Below are positions 29,601-41,577 of a stretch of DNA of 64,000 nt, piece by piece. This DNA comes from Simmondsia chinensis (Eukaryota; Streptophyta; Magnoliopsida; Caryophyllales; Simmondsiaceae). The translations under genes and the position numbers were made by a program. The notes under the pieces are model-generated. The model worked only from the letters and a program-made list of their open reading frames with translations, was not told the DNA's origin and ran no database searches. The stretch's first letter is position 1. Each line of letters starts with the position of its first letter. The DNA lies in the NCBI GenBank assembly GCA_018398585.1, contig JAGTTD010000018.1, positions 4,161,501 to 4,225,500 on the forward strand. The letters are read 5' to 3'.

Positions 29601-31260
29601 ATAATACTCTCTTCAGGAGCACTAATATTTTCTGGGGGGCATTGTTTTTTTTCCTTTTCTCTCACCGATAGGTCTATCATGCTTCTGACGTGGTTTATAT
29701 CATTTGCTATTATATCAGTTGATTTTTATGCAGGGATTGCAATTCGGGAAGGTATATACTCAGCTGGTACATGAGATTTCATTACTCTATAAGTATCAGT
29801 GAAAATATTAGGCAATTGATTTGCAACACTCTGCAAATGGATAATTATTTGTACTTTAAGTTCACATTGACTAGTACGGGGATCAAGATGAGATAGCTCT
29901 GACAAACTCCAATTAATCTCACAAGAGTGTACAATTGGTTTTTGGTCTTCCCTTAATGAAGGGAAAATTGACTCATCAAAAACACAATCTAAGAAACAGG
30001 CTCTAAAAAGAGCGCATGTAGTGGGTTCGAGATATCTAATAATTAATGGGGAGTCAAAACTAACATAATCCCTAAGCGACGTTGAGATCCCATCTTATTG
30101 CACTGTGGTGGGGTAATAGGAACATAAACGGCGCATCCAAAAATTCTAAGATGAGAAATATTTGGTTGTTGATCAAAAACTAGTTGCAAATGAGAGTATT
30201 TGTGGTATGCACTTGGTCTGATGTGTAAAGAAGCAGCATGTACTATCGCATGCCCCTAAGCCGATGCAGGCAACTTGGACTTCATAAGAATAAGTCTAGC
30301 AAGTAATTGAAGACGCTTAACGAAGGCTTCAGCTAACCCTTTTTGAGTATGCGTGTGAGCAACAGGATGTTCCACGCTCACCCCAATTGACATGCAATAG
30401 TCTAAAATGAATGAAAAGTAAATTCACAAGCATTATCCAGACAAATTGTCTGTATTAGATAGTCAGGAAAATGTGCTCGTAATTTTATTATTTGGGCAAG
30501 AAATTTAGCAAATGCAACATTGGGAGTGGACAATAAGGAAAGATAAGACCATTTAGTGGAAGCATCAATGAGGACCATGAAATATTGAAATGTTCCACAT
30601 AAAGGTTGAATAGAGTCACATATATCACCTTGTATTCGATGTAGAAAAGATGGTAATTCAAGGGATGCTTTTGAAAAAGATAGTCTAACAATTAACTTTC
30701 CTTGAGCACATGCACTATAAGTGTAATCCTTGGGAATAAAAATTTGTGATTTGGCAATGGGTGACTGTGAGTATTTTCTATAATTCGTTGCATCATTGTA
30801 GATCATGGATGACGAAGACGATCGTGCCCAAGTACAAAGAACTTAGGGTCCGAGCACTTCTGGTGCATAAAATTGACTTCAATTGGCCTAATATTTGTAT
30901 AATATAATTCGGAAGAGAAAGTAGGAAATTAGCTTTTGGTACGAAATAATAGAAGTAATATAGAGATATTCTGTATCTCCCTTAGTTGTCATCTCAATAT
31001 GGTTTCCATTGCATCATCGAATATCTTTAAAACTCAATAGATTTCTTCTGAATCTACTGGAATATAAAGCGTCATTAATCTAAAGTTTAGTTCCATTAAA
31101 CAACATAACATGTGTTCTTTTAGAGCCTTCAATTAGGGTTATAGAACCAGATATTGTATTGACATTAACTTCAGCCAATGTCAATTGAGTGAAATATTTT
31201 CTATCACGAAGATTGATATGTGTTATGCCATTGTCAATCAAGCAATCGATTTCCATGATC
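29601..31260 (-). pseudogene. Copia-D pre-integrase and integrase (broken)
   Basis: 30806-30402 carries integrase core text (YSACAQGKLIVRLSFSKASL, then LHRIQGDICDSIQPLCGTFQ, FMVLIDASTKWSYLSLL, IICLDNA-like CLDNACEFT), where D of GDICD and of CLDNA mark the first two catalytic acids. Upstream, 31260-30810 has pre-integrase pieces around HDRLRHP-like and NHVMLFN-like text. 30400-29600 holds the integrase C-terminus and linker in shifted frames. Confidence 0.65.
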
Positions 31261-32527
31261 TTGTAGGATCAAAGGACTTAAAGTTCCTGTTTGTTTAGCA
31301 TGTAAAGACACATAGGTTGCTTATATATATAAAAGTACAACACAACATAGTTGTCATAAAATAAGCTAAAAATTACAAGTGACATAATAATCATAAGACA
31401 AAAGAAATCATCTTTAATTCATGTGAATGTCTCCATCATCAATTAAATGATCAAGTCTAGTATTGGTATTTTCAAAGAAATTAGAGACATCAAATTTGAT
31501 GCCTATCGAATCAAAGTTGGAAGAAGTAGGGCCCATAGGCTCGGTAAAGTTTGCTTCTGTCTTTTTCCCTTTCTCCTTGATAGAGGCTTGGTAAAGATTA
31601 ATCAAGTGTTCTGGGGGGTTCAACAAGTGCGAGACTAGTGTCCCTTTGTTCCACTTTTATAGGAAATGTCTTCATAATTTGATAGTTTATGTTGCTTTTT
31701 ATGTGATTCAACCCTCTCCACTTTTGAGGACTAGGCCTACTAGTACAATGCTGTTGTTGATATTGTTGCCCTTCAATGGGGTTCAATGATTTCTCACCCT
31801 CAGCCTTGTTTACTACCACCACCTCGTCCACTTCTTTTAAATGACTTTGTATTTGCTTCAGGTTATGTCAAGCTACCAGTAGACGCGACTGATGATTTTT
31901 CATTAAAAGCGTAGTATTTTGTTCAGCTACTAATTAACAAGAGATTAGCTTATAATATTTTGTGAATCCACGCTCTCAATATTGTTGCTGTAAGACTATA
32001 TTCGAGGAGTGAAATGCAGAGAATGTTTTTTTCTAATAAATCCCCATCAGTAATTTTTTCTCCACATAATGTTAACTGGGTTTGTTGTTGTTGTTGTATA
32101 ATGTTAACTGTGAGCTTATTTTAAATATAGCTAAATTGTATTCATTGACTAACTTAAAGTCTTGAAGTCGCAAGTGAATCCAATTATAACTAGCTTTTAG
32201 AAGAATGACAGATTTTTGGTGCTCATAATTCTCCTTCAGATTAATAAGAGGATCTTTAACTGTAAGATATTTAGTTTTTAACTCCTCATGTAGGTGATGT
32301 TGAATGAAAATCATTGCATTTGCTTGATCCTGCAGAGATGCTTTATTTTCATTTTTTATTGTATCACCTAGGTTCATGGTAGCAAGTTGAATTTCAACAT
32401 CCACAAACCATGATAAATAATTTCTCCCAGAAATATCGGGGACAATGAACTCAAGCTTTGAGAAGTTGGACATGGTCAAAATTCTAGAAACAATAATAAA
32501 ATGTAGTATAATACAATCAATGTGCAA
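31261..32527 (-). pseudogene. Copia-D gag (broken)
   Basis: ATG at 32469, within the frame 32527-32072, opens MSNFSKLEFIVPDISGRNYL, then SWFVDVEIQLATMNLGDTI, IFIQHHLHEELKTKYLTVKD and LRLQDFKLVNEYNLAIFKI, the gag pattern of plant Copia elements. After a (TTG)n-like insertion at about 32080, later gag pieces lie at 31831-31414 (GEKSLNPIEGQQYQQQH). The zinc knuckle is not recognisable. Confidence 0.75.
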
Positions 32528-33412
32528 ATTTAGTGTACTACAAAACCTAAAATATTTTGTATGATTACTTTATTATTCTATTTAGAGATAATAGAAAAAA
32601 GGCTAGTTTGAACGACCATGAATAGTAATCTAATTACCAAAAACGGGTAATTTCAACTGGTGTAAAAAGCATTTTAACAGCCAAAAATGGCTAATTGCAA
32701 CAGTCATCAACGGCTAAAAAGGCTAATTACAACAGTCATGAGCAGTATTTTAGGTTCTATAAATATGATTTTTTACCATACCATAAATCACTCAAAAAAA
32801 TTTTCAGCTCATATCTCTCAATCACTTTCTAGAGCAATATGTTTTACCTTTCATTTTTTATTTTTGGTGGTGTTATTAATTAGTCTCTTTTTTTTATGTT
32901 TGGGGGTCTATCATATTTAGATGATAATAGACAAAGATATTCTGTATAGGTTTTTGTGATTTTATTCCATGCTCCTCTGTTTTGTAGCTATAAGGTTTGA
33001 TTATGTACTTGGTTAGGAAAAACTCATTTTATTGTCTCTATTGTAATTTAATATAATGCAGTAAAATTATGATTTTAATTTCATGCATAACAACAGTACG
33101 TACACAAGTACATATATACAAAGTGGTATGAAGTAGATTTTAAATAAGTAGCATAGTTATTTTGAATAAGTGGCGTATAAATAGATCGGTAAACAAACCT
33201 AGCCATATGAACAACTAATAATAAGCAGGCGGATATAGTTGACCATATGAATAATGAACGAGTAATAATGAGTAGGCGGTTTAACAGGTCATTTATGGTT
33301 ATAAGTAATAATTAGGAAACATAGCCATCCATGTGTTGTTAAATAGAACATATCAAATACGCATGATTTATAATTACATACCTCAGTTGGTTAGATCTTC
33401 GTGATGATAATG

Positions 33413-33603
33413 TGTTATAAAATAAATGTAAGATATAAAAGACAAGGAATAAAAGTTTTCCTTTTACTGCTTTTCCGCATCATTTCAATTACACATACTA
33501 AGGTATATATAGCCAAAAGAATTGCAAGGGAAACGGTAAATGGCACACAAATCAAGACTTCTGGGCCCCACACTCACTATTTAGAAGTCAACCATATGCA
33601 ACA
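33413..33603 (-). repeat. 5' LTR of Copia-D
   Basis: 191 bases, TGTTATAAAATAAATG...CATATGCAACA, followed by the AATAT duplication at 33604-33608. Confidence 0.9.
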
Positions 33604-33608
33604 AATAT

Positions 33609-34359
33609 TCATATTAAGTGTTACCCTATTTAGGCAGGATGTATAGAAGATTGTTAGTAACAGTGATACAAGACTATCGAACACCACTTGCAAAGTCTTA
33701 TAGAAATGGAGCATTAAGAAAAGATATCCAAGTATATGTTCTCAGTTACTATTGAAAATTTTGTCGAAATCGGGCTTTTTTTGCAAACTCGGTAAGAAGA
33801 TCCATAATCATCCGCAAAATATATGGGTTTAAGAGATCCTTTGTGCATTATCATGGGCTTGAAAGAAAATATTGGGCTCGAGGGACTCGATTCTTGAATA
33901 TATCATATGGAAGGTTGGGATTGATAAATCTGTCTCTTTTTTATTTGGTCGTTGGCGCAATAAGGATAACACTAGTAGTCCCTCTCAGAAGTATAGCATT
34001 CTGGGATCAATGTGTTGGGGATTTTCAGCTATGATGACTTATTATCACTAAATTGGCAACTTGGCTAACTCCCTGAAAAATGATCTACTTGGGATATGGG
34101 AAATCAAACAAATCTAATTGTTTGATATTTTGCCTAAAATTAAGATTTGTTTGCGGAAATCATCAACAATGGAATTACAAATAACGTCAGCCTAGGCTTG
34201 CTTGGCAACTTGGCCAAAGGGGTCAAGAAGGCAAGGGAAAAGAGGGGTAAAGATTGAGAAGGTGTTGACTTATCCTATTTTTTTTTGAATATGTTCAATA
34301 AGAAGGAATAAGGATAAAAAGGGGTACATGATTTATCCTTATTTGACGATTAGATAAGG
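33609..34359. other. Unrecognised DNA, partly repeat
   Basis: No gene family recognised. The open stretch 33843-34034 has no known motif. From about 34230 the TTTGTTTGG-type repeat (GGGTAAAGATTGAGAAGG, GAATATGTTCAATAAG) is visible. Confidence 0.4.
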
Positions 34360-34367
34360 GGCAAAAG

Positions 34368-34782
34368 TAGGGGTGTAAATGAGCCGAGCTGGTTCACGAG
34401 GGCTTTTCATAAAGCTCGAAGAGCTCGGCTCGCTCTGAGCAAGAGCTCAACTTGAGCCGAGTGAAGCACGAGTTTGTTGGTTCGCGAGCCTAAATGAGCC
34501 TTTTTTAGTATAATATATTTACTTAAATATTGTCCAGTGAAGCCATATTAGAGCTTAAATGAGCTGAGCCCGAGCTAACGAGCCCAAACGAGCCTATATT
34601 GAGTTAAATTAGCCGAGATATTACAAGCTTAATTCGAAGCTCACTAAGTTTAGATCAAGCCGAGCCAAGCCTGAACTTCCAAAGATCGACAAGTTTCGAG
34701 CCGAGCCCAAGCCAAACTTACTGCTAACGAGGCAAGCCGCGAGCCTGGCAGGCTTAAGTTCAACTTGGCTCAAATACCCCCA
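34368..34782. mobile_element. hAT-like foldback repeat, copy 1
   Basis: Starts TAGGGGTGTAAATGAGCCGA and ends TTGGCTCAAATACCCCCA, which are imperfect terminal inverted repeats of YAGGGGTG type. The interior is dominated by GAGCTCG/CGAGCC words that pair along the element. Flanking octamers GGCAAAAG and AGCGCAAG agree at 5 of 8 positions, compatible with an old 8-bp hAT target duplication. No transposase. Confidence 0.6.
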
Positions 34783-34959
34783 AGCGCAAGTGAAAAAGAG
34801 TTATAATTAAAGTAAGAAAAAAGTTGTCCAAAATCTTCAAAAATTTACCTTCTTTCCCTTCACACCCTAAAATAATGGGTAATGCGGGGTAATTGGAGGG
34901 TAAGTTTAAGGGTTTACCCACTTCATCTCCCCAATTATCCCTTTTTACTCCCTTTACAT
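34783..34959. repeat. Dispersed repeat, also at 46496-46590
   Basis: GAGTTATAATTAAAGTAAG...AAATTTACCTTCTTTCCC matches 46496-46590 (GAGTTGTAATTAAAATAAG...AACTTTACCTTGTTCCCC). The two copies lie just outside the two ends of Copia-E. Confidence 0.6.
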
Positions 34960-35932
34960 TGTTGTCTATTAACATATACTTCCTATATATACTAAGTATG
35001 CACAAATTATAAGCTAAAGTGTCTAACCTAGTCTAAAATTGGACCAAAACACTGCGTTTAAGTGAAGTAAATAAAGCTGATATTTACAATGATACTTTTG
35101 GTAAATAATGTAAAATCTAGGGTCAAAGATTAAGTAAAAATGGGTCTGAATGTCTAAACCTAGAATTCCAAATCTACCCCAACCTTGTCTCCTGCCCACC
35201 CTATTTCTTCACAGCCCAAAGCTACAGCAGTCCTTAGCTACCCAGATGTACTTGATGGCTTCTTTAAGAAGCTTTGATGCCGTTTAAAATATGTTTGAAC
35301 GAACGGTGTGGATCGTTGACACGCGTCCTCATCTGGTGCCACCAAATTGTGTTTGTTTGGGTTATTGTGAACCGTTGATCTTCCCTTTAAGAACAGCCAT
35401 GATTATGCCACCAGAGCTAAGCAATAAATCCTAACTTACCTATATATGGGCCGAGTGACTGGCATAGTTACTCTTCTCTTTCCTCTTCCAACATTCGTTT
35501 GGGTTTTAGGGTTTTTCCGGTGCCTCTCTTGCGTTGATCCATGGTGGCTTGAGTCTCTTGGAAGGAAATCAAGGTCTTCTTGATGGTCGTATCAATGGAG
35601 ATCCATGCTAGAGTCTAGTATAATTTCTTACTCTTCCTTTAGGTTTTAGTCTTAGAAGCTTTGATAAGGAGAGTATATGTAATTAATAGCTTAGATTTTG
35701 AAATGGCTTGAAATTTGTAATTCAATTTGGTCAGTAATAATAATAGTAGGCCTCTCTAGTGGTAGAGGGGATCGTGGATGTAGGTCATTTAGGGCCGAAC
35801 CAAGTAAATCATGTGTTGTCTCTTTCATTTTTCGTTTGATTTGCTTCTTCTATCATCGTTTGTAACTCGATCTCAAACTTAGGCTAGAAATACATCTTTC
35901 AAAAACCGTTTTCCACGATTTAACACCCAACA
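34960..35932 (+). repeat. 5' LTR of Copia-E
   Basis: 973 bases beginning TGTTGTCTATTAACATA and ending ACACCCAACA. Contains TATATATGGGC (about 35440) as a possible TATA region. Partner of the split 3' LTR. Confidence 0.9.
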
Positions 35933-35934
35933 AG

Positions 35935-35947
35935 TGGTATCAGAGCT
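35935..35947 (+). promoter_or_regulatory. Primer binding site of Copia-E
   Basis: TGGTATCAGAGCT two bases after the LTR, an exact initiator-methionine tRNA site. Confidence 0.95.
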
Positions 35948-35975
35948 ACCAGTTAGGAAAAGTTCTTGAAAAATA

Positions 35976-36957
35976 TTGGCTAATTTTGAGATTGAGATGT
36001 TTGACGGGAAGAACGATTTTGCTCTATGGAAGATTAAGACCAAGGCACTCCTGATGTCCCAAGGTGTGGGAGCCGCACTTCTGCCTCCTGACAAGGAGCC
36101 TTCTCATCTGACAGAGAAGGATAAGGTAGAAATTGAGCACTGTGCTTATGGTTTGTTATGTGCATTGATAATAATGTTTTGCCTCTCATTTTTATGAGAC
36201 TACTACGACTAAAATCTGGGAAAAACTAGAGAAAATCTATAAGACAGAATCTCTATCTAATAGAATACTGTATATGGAGAAATTCTTTACTTATAGGATG
36301 GATGAAAATAAGGCTCTAGATGACTCTTTAGATGAGTTCAATAGGATACTTCAAGACCTGAAAAACATGAATGTCACCTTAGAGAATGAGGTTCAGGCTG
36401 TGATACTATTAAGCGCCTTACCTAAATATTTGAGAGCCTTTAAGGACACACTTAGGTATGAAAGACAGAAAATAAGCCTAGCAAAGGTTACTCAGGCTCT
36501 TAGGAGTAAAATACTTGACTTAAAATGAGAGAGAAAGTACCAAAATCATAGCAATAGTGGTGTAAGCTTGAATGTAAGGGGTAGAACAAACAATAGGAAA
36601 AGCAAGGGTAATAGGAAAAGATCTAAGAGTGGACACCGTTCTACATATAAAGGTAGGAAGGACTTATCAAAGGTTAAATATTATGAGTGCAGCAAACTAG
36701 GTCACATGAAGAGAAACTGTCCAGTAAAGAATAAGTCTCAAGGGTCAGTTGATAATGTTGTTTCATTTGATTCTGATCATGCTGAAGTTCTCTGTGTTTC
36801 ATCTGATTTAAATGATGTGAACACTTTGTGTGATGAATCTGAGCATGCTAGAATGTTACATGTTAAATCTGATGATATAGAACATGAGTGGGTTTTGGAT
36901 TATGGCTGTAACTTTCATATGATCTCAAATTAGGCCAACTTTATCGATTATATACCA
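35976..36957 (+). pseudogene. Copia-E gag and protease (broken)
   Basis: MANFEIEMFDGKNDFALWKI opens at 35976. Pieces at 36274-36528 (LDDSLDEFNRILQDL) and 36568-36933 follow after stops. The zinc knuckle reads YYECSKLGHMKRNC, so the first cysteine of CCHC is tyrosine. The protease active site reads VLDYGCNFHM, with tyrosine in place of serine in DSG. A TAG at 36931 ends the frame before the next block. Confidence 0.85.
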
Positions 36958-37790
36958 TTGACTGGGGGAAGGGTACTGGTGGGAGATAATTGTGGCTGTA
37001 AAATAGCTGGAACTGGATATGTCAAAATAAGATTGACAAATGGAACAATTTACGTGCTTGAGAATGTTGGACATGTGCCTGATTTATGGAGAAACCTAAT
37101 TTCATTAGGTCAGTTGGACCTTAGAGGACTATCCTTGAGGGCTGTGAATGGAGAACTAGAAATCAAGAAAGGATCTTTATTTTCCTAAAGGGTGAAGTTA
37201 AAAATGGGCTTTATGTGTTGAAAGGTCATATAGTCCAAGGAGAATCGCATGTAACTGTTAAAACTGATCCAAAAAACCTTTGGCATAAACACTTAGAACA
37301 TATATCTAAATGTGGCTTGTGTGAATTGTCTAAGCGTGGTTTGTTGTGTGGTGATACTGCTTCTAAGTTAAATTTCTACGAATCATGTATATTTGGTAAA
37401 CATCATCGTTTGGATTTTAAAACTAGTAAACATGGAACTAATGGACCATTAGTACATTCACTCAGATTTGTAGGGACCATCTAGGGTTACTACTTTGGGT
37501 GGAGCCTTATATTTCTTGTCTATTGTCGATGATTTTTCACTCAAGGTTTGGGTATTTTTAATGAAAAAACAAAGATGAATGTTTCTGAACATTCATGAGA
37601 TACTGATAGATATGAGTTTGAAATAAATCCACCAGAATCTATATACTAAACAGAGCCAAATTCTGAACCAGCAATAGAAACAGAAACCAACACCAAGAAT
37701 GAACAAATGGAACCAGATTAGGAACCCTTAAGTGCTGATAGGAGCACTGAAGAGGATGACAATGTCATATCTAAAAATAATCTAGACAAC
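36958..37790 (+). pseudogene. Copia-E pre-integrase, with integrase core deleted
   Basis: 36958-37188 is the protease C-terminus (NVGHVPDLWRNLISLGQLDL). 37215-37484 is the pre-integrase zinc module (LWHKHLEHISKCGLCELSKR, then CIFGKHHRLDF). At 37500-37570 the first integrase core codons appear (YFLSIVDDFSLKVWVF). The text then jumps within tens of bases to linker-like acidic sequence (about 37600-37790). About 200 codons of integrase, including the remaining catalytic acids, are missing. Confidence 0.8.
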
Positions 37791-39500
37791 TATCAGTTGG
37801 CTAGGGACAGGGTGAGGAGAGATATTAGACCACTTAACAAACTGAGATATGCAGATTGTATTGCATATGTCCTGAATATCGCATTAGAATATGTAGATAC
37901 TGAACCAATGACATATAAGAAAGCTGTAAATAGTCAACATTCAATAGATTGGTTGAATGCTATGATGGCTGAAATGGAGTCCCTTAGGAAAAAAAAATTA
38001 AATGTGGACACTTTTTTTTAACACAACAATTAAATGTGGACATTAGTACCTAAGCCTTTGGGTAAAAGGCTAGTTGGGCCAGAGTGGGTCTTTAAAGTTG
38101 AAGAGCCCAATACACAATTAGAGAAGCCTAGATTTAAGGCCAGGCTGGTAATAAAGGATTTTACCTAAAGAGAAGGCATTGACTACAATGAGATTTTTCA
38201 CCCGTAGTAAAGCACACAACCATTAGGGGTCTAATGGCATTAACGGCCAAATACGAACTGAACTTAGAACAAATGGAAGTAATCACAACCGTTATACATG
38301 GGGAGTTAGGGGAGGAAATATACAGGGCCCAACCTGAGGGCTTTGTAGAACCTGGAAAAGAAAACCAAGTGTGTAGGTTTAGGAAATCCCTATATAGTTT
38401 AAAGTAGTCCCCCAGGTAGTAATATAGACCTTTTGATGAATTCATGACCAAAAATGGGTTGACTAGATCAATTCATGATGTGTGCTTTTATGTGAAAAAT
38501 ATTGGGAAAGACTCTGTGATTTACCTTCTTATATATGTGGATGACATGTTGATAGCAAGTAGATGCATGAATGAGATTTTGAAATTGAAAGGATTGCTAA
38601 AACAAAATTTTGATATGAAAGACTTGGATCAAGCCAAGAAAATTTTGGGAATGGAGATAAATAGAAGTAAAGATTTGAAAACAACTCACAGCAAGGCTAT
38701 TTCGAAAAAAGTTATCAAATGCTTTAACTTAACTGATTCAAAACTAGTCAAGGTTCCCATTGCAGCGCATCATAAATTCTCAGCAGATCAAAGTCCTAAA
38801 AATGAAGAAGAACAAGCTGATATGACTAAAATACCTTACGCAAATGTTATAGGGTCAATCATGTATCCCATGACATGTATAAGACCAGGCTTAGCATACT
38901 CCATTAGTGTTTTATCGAGGTTCATGGGTAACCCAGAAAAATAACATTGGAATGGGGTAAAATGGTTGCTTAGGTACATTAAGGGGACAATAAGCTTAGA
39001 ACTTACATTTGGAAGAAAAGAGACAGACCTGAAACTTCGAGGTTATACCGATAGCAACTTTAGTGGAGACTTAGACAAGCGTAAGTCTACCAGCCCTTAT
39101 ATCTACACTTTGAATGGCGGGGTTGTCAACTGGAGATCTAAGCTTCAGTCAATGACAGTGTTGTCAACGACTGAGACAGAGTTCTTGGCCTTGACAGATG
39201 CTATCAACGAGGGTATTTGGCTAAGTGGACTATCGACTAAGACTAGACTGGGCCTAGGGTACCAATAATATATAGTGATAGTCAGTTTACCCTAGCCCTT
39301 AGCAAAAACCTAGTATATCATGACCGAACGAAACATATAGCTGTTAGGAGATACTTTGTTAAAGAACAGCTTGAATTTGAAACAATAGAACTACTGAAAT
39401 TTCAATAGAAGACAACCCTACTGATATGGGAACTAAGGCTGTGCTTCTAATTAAGTTGGTGAAGTGCATCAACTTAGTTCAAAGCTTTAGGGATCCTGGT
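37791..39500 (+). pseudogene. Copia-E reverse transcriptase and RNase H (broken)
   Basis: 37797-38021 is the linker/RT start (EPMTYKKAVNSQHSIDWLNA). RT continues in shifted frames through GVKTTFLHGELGE-like codons (about 38280). 38444-38944 has IYLLIYVDDMLIASRCMNE with YVDD, FDMKDLDQAKKILGMEI. RNase H at 38966-39268 has YTDSNFSGDLDKRKSTSPYI and VLSTTETEFLALTDAINEGI; its tail (VYHDRTKHIAVRRYFVK-like) runs to about 39480. Stops and small indels throughout. Confidence 0.85.
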
Positions 39501-39580
39501 GGATACTAGAATCAAAGATTATCCCCCTTATTACTGGAGTGAGCCTAATAGTTAGCCTATATAGTAACCAGGTAGAGAAT

Positions 39581-40404
39581 TGTTGACATATGGTTCCTAT
39601 ATATACTAACTATGCACAAATTATAAGTTAAAGTGTCTAACCTAGGCTAAAATTGGACCAAAACTGCGTTTAAGTGAAGTAAATAAAGTTGATATTTACA
39701 ATGGCACTTTTGGTAAATAATGTAAAATCTAGGTCAAAAATTAAGTAAAAATGGGGCTGAATGTCTTAACCTAGAATTCTAAATCTACCTCTGCCTTGTC
39801 TCCTGTCCATGCTTGCCCACCCGGTTTCTTTGCTGCCCGAAGCTACAATTGTCCTTAGCTGCCTAGATATACTTGATGGCTTCTTTGAGAAGCTTTGACG
39901 CCATTTAAAATATGTTTGAATGAACGGCGTGGATCGTTGACACGTGTCTTCATCTGGTGCCACCAAACCATGTTTGTTTGGGTTATTGTGAACGATTGAT
40001 CTTCCCTTTAAGAACGTCCAGGATTATGCCACCAAAGCTAAGCCATGGATCCTAAGTTGCCTATATATTTGGGCTGAGTGACTGGCATTGTTACTCTTCT
40101 CTTTCCTCTTCCAAAATTCGTTTGCATTTTAGGGTTTTTCTAGTGCCTCTCTCTCCTGCTCCTGAGTTGATTCATGGTGGCTTGAGTCTCTTGGAGGGTA
40201 ATCAAGGTCTTCTTGATGGCTATATCAATGGCGATCCATGCTGGAGTCCAATATAATTTCTTACTCTTTTTTTATGTTTCAGTCTTAGAAGCTCTGATAA
40301 GGAAAGTGTATGTAATTAATATCTTTGGTTGAGAAATAGCTTGTAATTTATAATTTGTAATTCGATTTGGTCTGTGATAATAATAATATAATAGGCCTCT
40401 CTGG
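39581..40404 (+). repeat. 3' LTR of Copia-E, first part
   Basis: Starts TGTTGACATATGG. Colinear with 34960-35765 and interrupted by Copia-F at 40405; continues at 46146-46324 to CCTAACA. Confidence 0.9.
40400..40404. other. Target-site duplication of Copia-F, left copy
   Basis: TCTGG here against TCTAG at 46146-46150. The intact sister LTR has CTCTCTAGTGG at this place, so the event is an ordinary 5-bp duplication with one later substitution. Confidence 0.85.
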
Positions 40405-40677
40405 TGTTGGGGTAAGCACTTGCAAAACTCGCAAGAATGGGTATCCTAGAGATCTCAGGTGTCGAGGCCGTGTAGTCACTTTTCTTAAGACTTATTTCCG
40501 AATAGGAAATAGTCTCGGGGATACAACGGCAACCAATGCGATGAAGTAAAAGTGTGTGAAGGGAGAGATAGAAGAGATGAATGAGAATGAAGTTTTACAA
40601 GAACTTTCACAAAGTAATTGCTTTTAATCTCTCAATTCTCAATTAATTCATGTGTCTTCAATCTGATTAAATGGGGG

Positions 40678-40689
40678 AATATATATGTT
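40678..40689 (-). promoter_or_regulatory. TATA box of Copia-F 3' LTR
   Basis: AACATATATATT on the minus strand, about 90 bases downstream of the palindrome array; the same element is at 45837-45848 in the 5' LTR. Confidence 0.6.
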
Positions 40690-40780
40690 AATAGTGAAAA
40701 GAGACGTCCTCTAAAGACACCCCAAAAAGAGGCACGAAAACTCGGAAATAACCACGCACCAGAGCTGCCAAAAATCGCCC

Positions 40781-40922
40781 TGTGTGTCGACACACATCTC
40801 TGTTCCATGTGCTTCTGTAAGATTGTGTGTCGACACACGAGCTCTATGTGTCGACACACAACTCTGTATTTTCGTTATGTAAGATTGTGTGTCGACACAC
40901 GAGCCTTGTGTGTCGACACACA
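40781..40922. promoter_or_regulatory. Five TGTGTCGACACA palindromes in U3 of the Copia-F 3' LTR
   Basis: Centres at about 40788, 40831, 40852, 40893 and 40914. The longest are 16-base perfect palindromes TGTGTGTCGACACACA. They lie about 90-230 bases upstream of the TATA box in the sense of the element, a typical enhancer position. The other LTR has four copies. Confidence 0.8.
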
Positions 40923-41007
40923 TCCCCTACATGTAAAAACACTTTAAAACATCGGGACTAATCTCAAATGCTTCATTAACAATTCTCATTTTAAAAATAC
41001 ACCAACA

Positions 41008-41020
41008 TTCCCCCACCATT
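41008..41020 (-). promoter_or_regulatory. Polypurine tract of Copia-F
   Basis: Minus strand AATGGTGGGGGAA immediately before the 3' LTR start TGTTGG. Confidence 0.85.
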
Positions 41021-41577
41021 TTCAAAATACAATCATTCTCACATATCACATCTCTAAATTAAGGAGGCCTTATTGTGCATCAATAAGGGTGTCTCTCGAT
41101 TGAACCCCCCAGCTAGTGAAGACATGTTTACAGTTAATCAGATCGAAAAGGGTAGACCATGCTTTGAACCAAAACACCCATTTGACTAACCGAACACATC
41201 AACACACACCAAACGTACTCCCCATACACACCCTACAACTCCCAGATCAACACATGTAGCCTTGTGTCCCGTACCCTGCGCGAGTGTTTTAGAGCCAAAC
41301 CCTTTGTCAAAAATCACTCCTTGAAGTGGCCAAACTTCACACTCACTAAGGTGGACCCCACTGATCATGTCCCTGTGACTCGACATTCAGTAATAATATA
41401 AACTCGGGTTCATTAAGAGCATACGCTCATCCTCTTAGATTCTCTGACGCAAGTAACGAAGCACTTCTCACACAAGATGGTAAAATTTTCTTTTAGTGCT
41501 TGTAGTCACACGGATGATAAGTCTCACTCATTGAACCCGAGACCTGATGTCATACCAGGCGTCGAGTTGAGGGCCTA

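Larger units (their letters stand above)
27482..33603 (-). mobile_element. Copia-D, full-length defective LTR retrotransposon with very short LTRs
   Basis: Minus-strand Ty1/copia element of 6122 bp with LTRs of only about 200 bp (27482-27687 and 33413-33603), both TGTTATAAA...CATATGCAACA, and an AATAT target duplication. The domain order gag, pre-integrase, integrase, RT, RNase H is recognisable but every domain is broken. The long leader (32528-33412) has no clear coding sequence. No standard TGGTATCAGAGC site follows the 5' LTR; the minus strand reads CATTATCATCACGAAG there. Confidence 0.9.
40405..41007 (-). repeat. 3' LTR of Copia-F
   Basis: 603 bases. On the minus strand: TGTTGGTGTATTT start, five palindromes (40922-40781), TATA-like AACATATATATT (40689-40678), U5 block GAAATAAGTCTTAAG (40498-40484), end ACCCCAACA. 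Confidence 0.95.

Noticed and set aside
33843..34034. 63-codon frame as a LINE RT fragment
   Set aside because: No RT, endonuclease or zinc-binding motif could be matched with confidence.
40781..40922. CRISPR-like array because of regularly repeated palindromes
   Set aside because: Only 12-16 base units with irregular spacing inside an LTR of a plant retrotransposon; no cas genes.
40618..40947. 109-codon open frame on the plus strand
   Set aside because: It runs antisense through the Copia-F LTR; cysteine/histidine periodicity comes from the repeated palindrome.
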